9,378 nucleotides of DNA from contig JBOGWY010000313.1 of the NCBI GenBank assembly GCA_050694015.1, positions 1 to 9,378 of the forward strand, in the 5' to 3' direction. A model generated the notes under the pieces. It saw only the letters and a program-made list of their open reading frames with translations, searched no databases and was not told the origin of the DNA. A program made the translations under genes and the position numbers. Each line of letters begins with the position of its first letter. Position 1 is the stretch's first letter. Origin of the DNA: JBOGWY01 sp050694015. GTDB lineage: Bacteria; Actinomycetota; CADDZG01; WHSQ01. Positions 5,905 to 9,378 of this stretch are shown here, piece by piece.

Positions 5905-6470
5905 GCCGCGAGCCAGCGCTCGAGGAGGGCGATGCCCCCGGTGCTGCTCTTCTCGGGGTGGAACTGCACGCCGAGCACCGGCCCGGAACGCACTACGGCG
6001 GCGAAGCGCTCGCCGTGCTCGCACCAGCCTTCGACGATCGAGTCGTCGTCCGGGTGCACCGCGTACGAATGATCGAAATAGAAGTAGTCGTCACCGACGA
6101 GGTTCCATCCGATGTGCGGAACCGGGACGCGGGCGGTGATCCGAGTGACGCGGCCCGGGAGGATGCCGAGCCCCCGCCGGGGGCCGCGTTCGGCGCTGGA
6201 GTCGAACAGGACCTGCATGCCCAGGCAGATGCCGAGATAGGGAAGACCCTCGGCGATCCACGTACGCACGAAATCCTCGAGGCCGTCGCGCGCCAGGTTG
6301 TCCATGCACACCCCGAAGATGCCCTGGCCGGGGACGCACAGGGCTTCAGAGCGCGCGAGCTCACGGGGATCCGGAGACACCGTGACGGCGGCACCGGCGG
6401 CCTCGAGGGCCTTGGCAACGCTGCGTAGATTGCCCATCCCGTGATCGACGACTGCGACGCTGCGGCTCAC
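5901..6470 (-). CDS. hisH: Imidazole glycerol phosphate synthase glutaminase subunit
   Basis: HisH is the class I glutamine amidotransferase that hydrolyses glutamine and channels ammonia into HisF. The 189 residues, slightly short for the family, contain the full triad: Cys82 in GICLGMQVLF, His171 and Glu173 in VQFHPEKSS. VVDHGMGNLRSV (7-18) and the oxyanion strand PGQG (47-50) are typical, as is PHIGWNLV (118-125). YFYFDHSYAVH (129-139) is the family's FxHSY segment. The start is a GTG overlapping the hisB stop as GTGA, with AAGGGG 5 nt upstream, which fits well. The 3' end overlaps hisA by 4 nt, so the two genes are probably translated together. The partner hisF lies one gene downstream. 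Confidence 0.96.
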   Translation of the reverse strand: MSRSVAVVDHGMGNLRSVAKALEAAGAAVTVSPDPRELARSEALCVPGQGIFGVCMDNLARDGLEDFVRTWIAEGLPYLGICLGMQVLFDSSAERGPRRGLGILPGRVTRITARVPVPHIGWNLVGDDYFYFDHSYAVHPDDDSIVEGWCEHGERFAAVVRSGPVLGVQFHPEKSSTGGIALLERWLAA

Positions 6471-7060
6471 AGTGTCCCCTTCGTGGATGGAACGTCTTGC
6501 GGCGCACGAGGGTCGATCGCGACGGCAGCTCCGAGCGCGACCGCGACGGCCTTGAAGATCGCTTCGACCGCGTGATGGGCGTTCTTCTTGCGATGGAGAA
6601 CGACGTGTAGCGTCAGTCCGCCCGCGCGCGCGAGCGCGTGGAGGAACTCTTCGGTCAGTGAGACGTCGTATTGACCGATCTGTTCGGCAGGGATAACGGC
6701 ATCGTAGGCGAGCAGCGGGCGCCCCGAGATGTCCAGGGCGGCCTGGGCGAGCGACTCTTCCATGGGCACGAGCGCGTCGCCGTATCGACGGATCCCACGC
6801 TTGTCGCCCAGTGCCCGACTCAAAGCCTCTCCGAGCGCGATACCGACGTCTTCGACCGTGTGGTGGGCATCGACCTCGAGGTCGCCGGTGGCCGAGACCT
6901 GGAGGGAGATGCGCGCGTGACGCCCGAGCTGATCCAGCATGTGATCGAAGAACGGCACCCCGGTCGCGGCCTCTACCGTGCCGGGCTCGTCGAGATCGAC
7001 GGTCACCCGGACCTTGGTCTCGGTCGTCGCGCGTTCGACGGTCGCCCGACGCTTGCTCAC
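6467..7060 (-). CDS. hisB: Imidazoleglycerol-phosphate dehydratase, monofunctional
   Basis: HisB dehydrates imidazole glycerol phosphate to imidazole acetol phosphate, the sixth step, as a manganese-dependent 24-mer. At 197 residues it is the single-domain form, without the phosphatase half of the E. coli protein, so histidinol-phosphate phosphatase must be encoded elsewhere. The metal motifs are intact: His40 in FFDHML, HHTVE (66-70), and HHAVE (162-166) after K-K-N-A. ALDISGRP (108-115) and the C-terminal PSTKGTL match the family. Glu101 stands in a Met-Glu-Glu where Met-Asp-Glu is usual, a conservative change. The start is the GTG at 7060, overlapping the hisC stop as GTGA. The frame stays open far upstream, but that part is antisense-like Arg-rich shadow, not HisB. 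Confidence 0.96.
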   Translation of the reverse strand: MSKRRATVERATTETKVRVTVDLDEPGTVEAATGVPFFDHMLDQLGRHARISLQVSATGDLEVDAHHTVEDVGIALGEALSRALGDKRGIRRYGDALVPMEESLAQAALDISGRPLLAYDAVIPAEQIGQYDVSLTEEFLHALARAGGLTLHVVLHRKKNAHHAVEAIFKAVAVALGAAVAIDPRAPQDVPSTKGTL

Positions 7061-8136
7061 GACGACGGCCCCAGGACCTCGTCGAGCGCGGCGACGAACG
7101 CGGCCGTCTCTTCGGGGAGACCCGCCGTGACGCGGAGGCATTTCTCCAGGCCGGGCACACCCGGATAACTCCGCACCAGCACGCCCCGGTCGAGCAGGCC
7201 TTGCCAGATCGCGGCGGGGTCGGATACCTCGAACAAGACGAAGTTGGCGCTCGAGGGGAACGTCGTGATGCCGCGCGTCGTCAATTCCGCGACCATGCGG
7301 TCGCGTTCGGTGCAGATCGCTCGGACCATGTCCAGAGTCTCGTCGACATGCCGGACGGCGGCTTCGCCGACCAGCTGTGTGATCGCCGAGAGGTGGTACG
7401 GCAAGCGGACCCGGGACAGCTCCGCGACCAGGGCGGGGTCGGCAAGCATGTAACCGATCCGCACGCCCGCGAGACGCCACGCCTTCGAGAATGTCTTCGT
7501 AACGACGAGGTTCGGATGGTCTTCGAGGAGAGTGATGCAGCTGCGCTCCGGCAGGTCGAACTCTCCATAGGCCTCGTCGACGACGACGAGGCCGGGGGCC
7601 GCGCTCAGCAGCGCCTCGACCGTGGCGCGCGGCTCGTGGATGCCGGTGGGGTTGTTCGGCGAGCAGACGATCACGATGTCGGGCTTGTCGCGCTCGATCA
7701 CCGCGGTCGCGGCTGCAACGTCGATGGCGAATCCGTCACCCCGCTGCTCCTGCAGCGTCCGCGTCCCGGCTATGCGAGGGATGAGGGTATGGAGTGAGTA
7801 GGTCGGCTCGAACGTTAGTGAAGCTCGCTGCGGGCCCCCGAACGCCAAGAAGAGGTGCATAAAGACCTCGTTCGATCCGTTCGCGACCCACAGCCCTTCC
7901 TTCGGCCACCCCACGTGATCGGAGATCGCGTCGAAGAGCCGGGATGCATCCCGGTCGGGGTAACGGTTCAGGGTGATCGCCTCGATCTCGGCGGCGACCT
8001 CCTTCACGAGCGCTTCCGGAGGCGGGTAGGGGGCTTCGTTCGTGTTCATCCGGTAGCGCGCCGGGCGCTGTGGCGACACGTAGGGGGCGACGCCGGTCAG
8101 ATCGGCGCGGACCGACAGCGCAGGCTCGGCGGTCAT
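7057..8136 (-). CDS. hisC: Histidinol-phosphate aminotransferase
   Basis: HisC moves an amino group from glutamate to imidazole acetol phosphate, giving L-histidinol phosphate. It is a PLP enzyme of fold type I and works as a cytoplasmic dimer. The 359 residues are the usual length. The PLP lysine is Lys218 in KTFSKAWRLAGVRIGYM. NNPTG (161-165), VVVDEAYGEF (184-193) with Asp187 and Tyr190, and Arg226 hold the cofactor; Arg335 in LRVTAGLP is the expected carboxylate clamp. The N terminus MNTNEAPYPPP (30-40) is the family's NxNENPYPP variant. The ATG overlaps the hisD stop as ATGA and has AGAGG further upstream; the end overlaps hisB as GTGA. Gene order and motifs leave little doubt, though related aromatic aminotransferases are similar. 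Confidence 0.96.
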   Translation of the reverse strand: MTAEPALSVRADLTGVAPYVSPQRPARYRMNTNEAPYPPPEALVKEVAAEIEAITLNRYPDRDASRLFDAISDHVGWPKEGLWVANGSNEVFMHLFLAFGGPQRASLTFEPTYSLHTLIPRIAGTRTLQEQRGDGFAIDVAAATAVIERDKPDIVIVCSPNNPTGIHEPRATVEALLSAAPGLVVVDEAYGEFDLPERSCITLLEDHPNLVVTKTFSKAWRLAGVRIGYMLADPALVAELSRVRLPYHLSAITQLVGEAAVRHVDETLDMVRAICTERDRMVAELTTRGITTFPSSANFVLFEVSDPAAIWQGLLDRGVLVRSYPGVPGLEKCLRVTAGLPEETAAFVAALDEVLGPSS

Positions 8137-9378
8137 CGCTCCAGCCTCTTGTTCACCGCACGTGCGTGTGCGTTCAGACCTTCGGCCTCGGCGAACGCGT
8201 CCACGTGGGGGGCAAGACGTTTGAGGGCACTCTCCTGCAGGCTCGACACGTATATCCGCTTGCAGAAATCGGCGACGCCGAGCCCGGAGGAATGACGTGC
8301 ACTGCCCCCGCTGGGGAGCACGTGGTTCGTGCCCCCGACGTAATCGCCTACGGGCACCGGTGAGTACGGGCCGACGAAGACCGCCCCCGCGTTGACGACG
8401 TCGTCGAGGAACTCCTCTGCGTCATCGAAGAGAAGCTCGAGATGCTCCGGCGCGAACGCATTCGCAGATTCCAGCGCGTGCCGGCGGTCTCTGACGAGCA
8501 CTGCACAGCCACCCTCGACCAGAGCGTTCTCGAGATCATCCGGTCGTTCGTGACTCGCGACCTCCAGCTCCAGGGCGGCATTCACGCGTTCGATCAGGTT
8601 GGGCTCCCACGTGATCAATGCGTGGGTGCCGAGGGGGCCGTGTTCGGCCTGCGCGACCAGATCGGCCGCGATCACGTCGGGGTGAGCCGATCCGTCCGCG
8701 ACGATCGCTATCTCCGTCGGCCCCGCGTCGGTGTCGATGCCCACCCACCCGGCGACCATCCGCTTGGCCAGCGTGACGTAAACGTTCCCGGGACCGACGA
8801 TCTTCTCCACCGGCCGGACGGTGGTCGTTCCGTAGGCGAGGGCCGCGATCGCCTGCGCCCCACCCATCCTGTAGACCTCGGTGACCCCGGTGACGGCACA
8901 CGCGGCGAGGACGGCTTCACTCACTTCGCCTCCCGGCGCGGGCGGGGTCGCGATCGCGATCGAGCCGACCCCCGCGACCTGGGCCGGGATCACCCCCATG
9001 ACGACGGTGGAGGGATACGACGCCCGGCCCCCGGGGACGTAGATGCCGGTACGCCGGAGCGGGCGGATCAGCTCTCCCACCAGCTCGTCCTCGGTCGGGC
9101 GATCGAGCCACGTCAACGGCTTCTGGCGCTCACAGGTACGCCGCAACCGCTCCGCCGATACCTCGAGCGCGTCGATCAACTCGGGGCGAACGAGCGACCG
9201 CGCCTTAGCGATCGTGGCCTCGTCGACCACCAGCTCGGCGGCCGTCAGACGGGCACCATCGAGAGCCGCGGTGTGCTCGATCAGCGCGTCGTCGCCGCGC
9301 AGCCGCACGTCGTCCACGATGGCCCGCACCGACGCGGTGGGGTCGGCCCCCGGCGGCGGGTGTGGCCTCGGGATGTGG
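8133..9378 (-). CDS. hisD: Histidinol dehydrogenase, 5' end outside window
   Basis: HisD oxidises L-histidinol to L-histidine in two NAD-dependent steps and binds zinc. The frame is open to the right edge: 414 residues are visible, of which 16 lie before a GTG at 9329 that should not be taken as the start, because IPRP and ADPTASVRAIVDDVRLRGD continue the family's N terminus. About 15 residues appear to be missing. In fragment numbering the zinc ligands are Gln243, His246 (AQAEHG), Asp345 (VGDYVGGTNH) and His404 (NAHARA); the catalytic pair is Glu311-His312 (FAPEHLEL). Their spacing equals that of E. coli Gln259, His262, Glu326-His327, Asp360 and His419. IYVPGGRASYPSTV and AGPTEIAIVAD are also typical. 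It overlaps hisC by 4 nt. The promoter and any attenuator lie outside the window. Confidence 0.97.
   Translation of the reverse strand, partial: HIPRPHPPPGADPTASVRAIVDDVRLRGDDALIEHTAALDGARLTAAELVVDEATIAKARSLVRPELIDALEVSAERLRRTCERQKPLTWLDRPTEDELVGELIRPLRRTGIYVPGGRASYPSTVVMGVIPAQVAGVGSIAIATPPAPGGEVSEAVLAACAVTGVTEVYRMGGAQAIAALAYGTTTVRPVEKIVGPGNVYVTLAKRMVAGWVGIDTDAGPTEIAIVADGSAHPDVIAADLVAQAEHGPLGTHALITWEPNLIERVNAALELEVASHERPDDLENALVEGGCAVLVRDRRHALESANAFAPEHLELLFDDAEEFLDDVVNAGAVFVGPYSPVPVGDYVGGTNHVLPSGGSARHSSGLGVADFCKRIYVSSLQESALKRLAPHVDAFAEAEGLNAHARAVNKRLER

Noticed and set aside
5095..6072. Plus-strand open frame opposite hisF, hisA and hisH
   Set aside because: Antisense shadow with low-complexity composition; the minus-strand genes fully explain the region.
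6170..6184. Perfect GC hairpin (6-bp arms, 3-nt loop) within hisH
   Set aside because: It lies mid-gene without a T-run and is explained by Gly/Pro/Arg codons; chance repeat in high-GC coding DNA.
6321..6335. HisH oxyanion strand PGQG instead of PGVG
   Set aside because: I recall Gln at this place in other HisH proteins, so it is not unusual enough to report.
6471..7160. Long N-terminal extension of the hisH frame
   Set aside because: The part before the GTG at 6470 is Arg-rich shadow of hisB; the family start and the GTGA overlap with a good ribosome binding site fix the start. The same reasoning removes extensions of hisB and hisA.
6811..7797. Long plus-strand open frame opposite hisB and hisC
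   Set aside because: Arg-rich shadow of two genes with intact catalytic motifs; no start signal or recognisable domain.
1..9378. Mobile element, CRISPR array, tRNA, rRNA or defence system
   Set aside because: No direct repeat array, transposase, tRNA-like fold or defence domain was seen; amino-acid synthesis genes fill nearly the whole window.

Overview
The window is a biosynthetic island of a high-GC bacterium, with no exotic system visible. Almost all genes lie on the minus strand and read from right to left: hisD (5' end cut off), hisC, hisB, hisH, hisA, hisF, hisI, trpE, then a lipoprotein gene, trpC and trpB (3' end cut off). One small plus-strand gene (PRC-barrel-like) sits inverted between trpE and the lipoprotein gene. 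The linked order hisD-C-B-H-A-F-I-trpE-(extra gene)-trpC-trpB is the arrangement I know from Actinobacteria such as Mycobacterium and Streptomyces. Together with high GC, GTG starts and 4-nt stop/start overlaps this suggests an actinobacterium, probably a deep-branching or uncultured one because the proteins are not close to the mycobacterial versions.

Region 4026-9378 encodes most of histidine biosynthesis: HisI (step 3), HisA (step 4), HisH and HisF (the two halves of imidazole glycerol phosphate synthase, step 5), HisB (step 6), HisC (step 7) and HisD (the last two oxidations). hisG, hisE and histidinol-phosphate phosphatase are not seen. Four junctions (hisD/C, hisC/B, hisB/H, hisH/A) are ATGA or GTGA overlaps, so translation is probably coupled. 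The pattern breaks on both sides of hisF: its best start is a CTG with a good Shine-Dalgarno, and between hisF and hisI an ATGA opens an 11-codon reading frame instead of hisI.

Region 2523-4019 is trpE, which follows hisI after 6 nt and so is probably transcribed with the his genes. Region 2233-2522 holds the inverted PRC-barrel-like gene. Its stop codon directly abuts the trpE stop (0 nt between), and its start is 23 nt from the divergent lipoprotein start, where a possible leaderless promoter lies. Region 1-2232 is lipoprotein-trpC-trpB, with gaps of 9 nt and -4 nt. trpG, trpD, trpF and trpA are not seen; trpF in particular is absent between trpC and trpB.

Points worth a second look are: a gene inverted inside an otherwise continuous his-trp cluster (a possible noncontiguous operon); a lipoprotein that looks like an M28 peptidase which has lost key metal ligands; a TrpC with two usually acidic active-site-region positions replaced by Leu and Ile; the question whether HisA also does the TrpF reaction; and the irregular junctions on both sides of hisF. 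There is no stretch over 300 nt without a gene. I see no tRNA, rRNA, CRISPR or mobile element.
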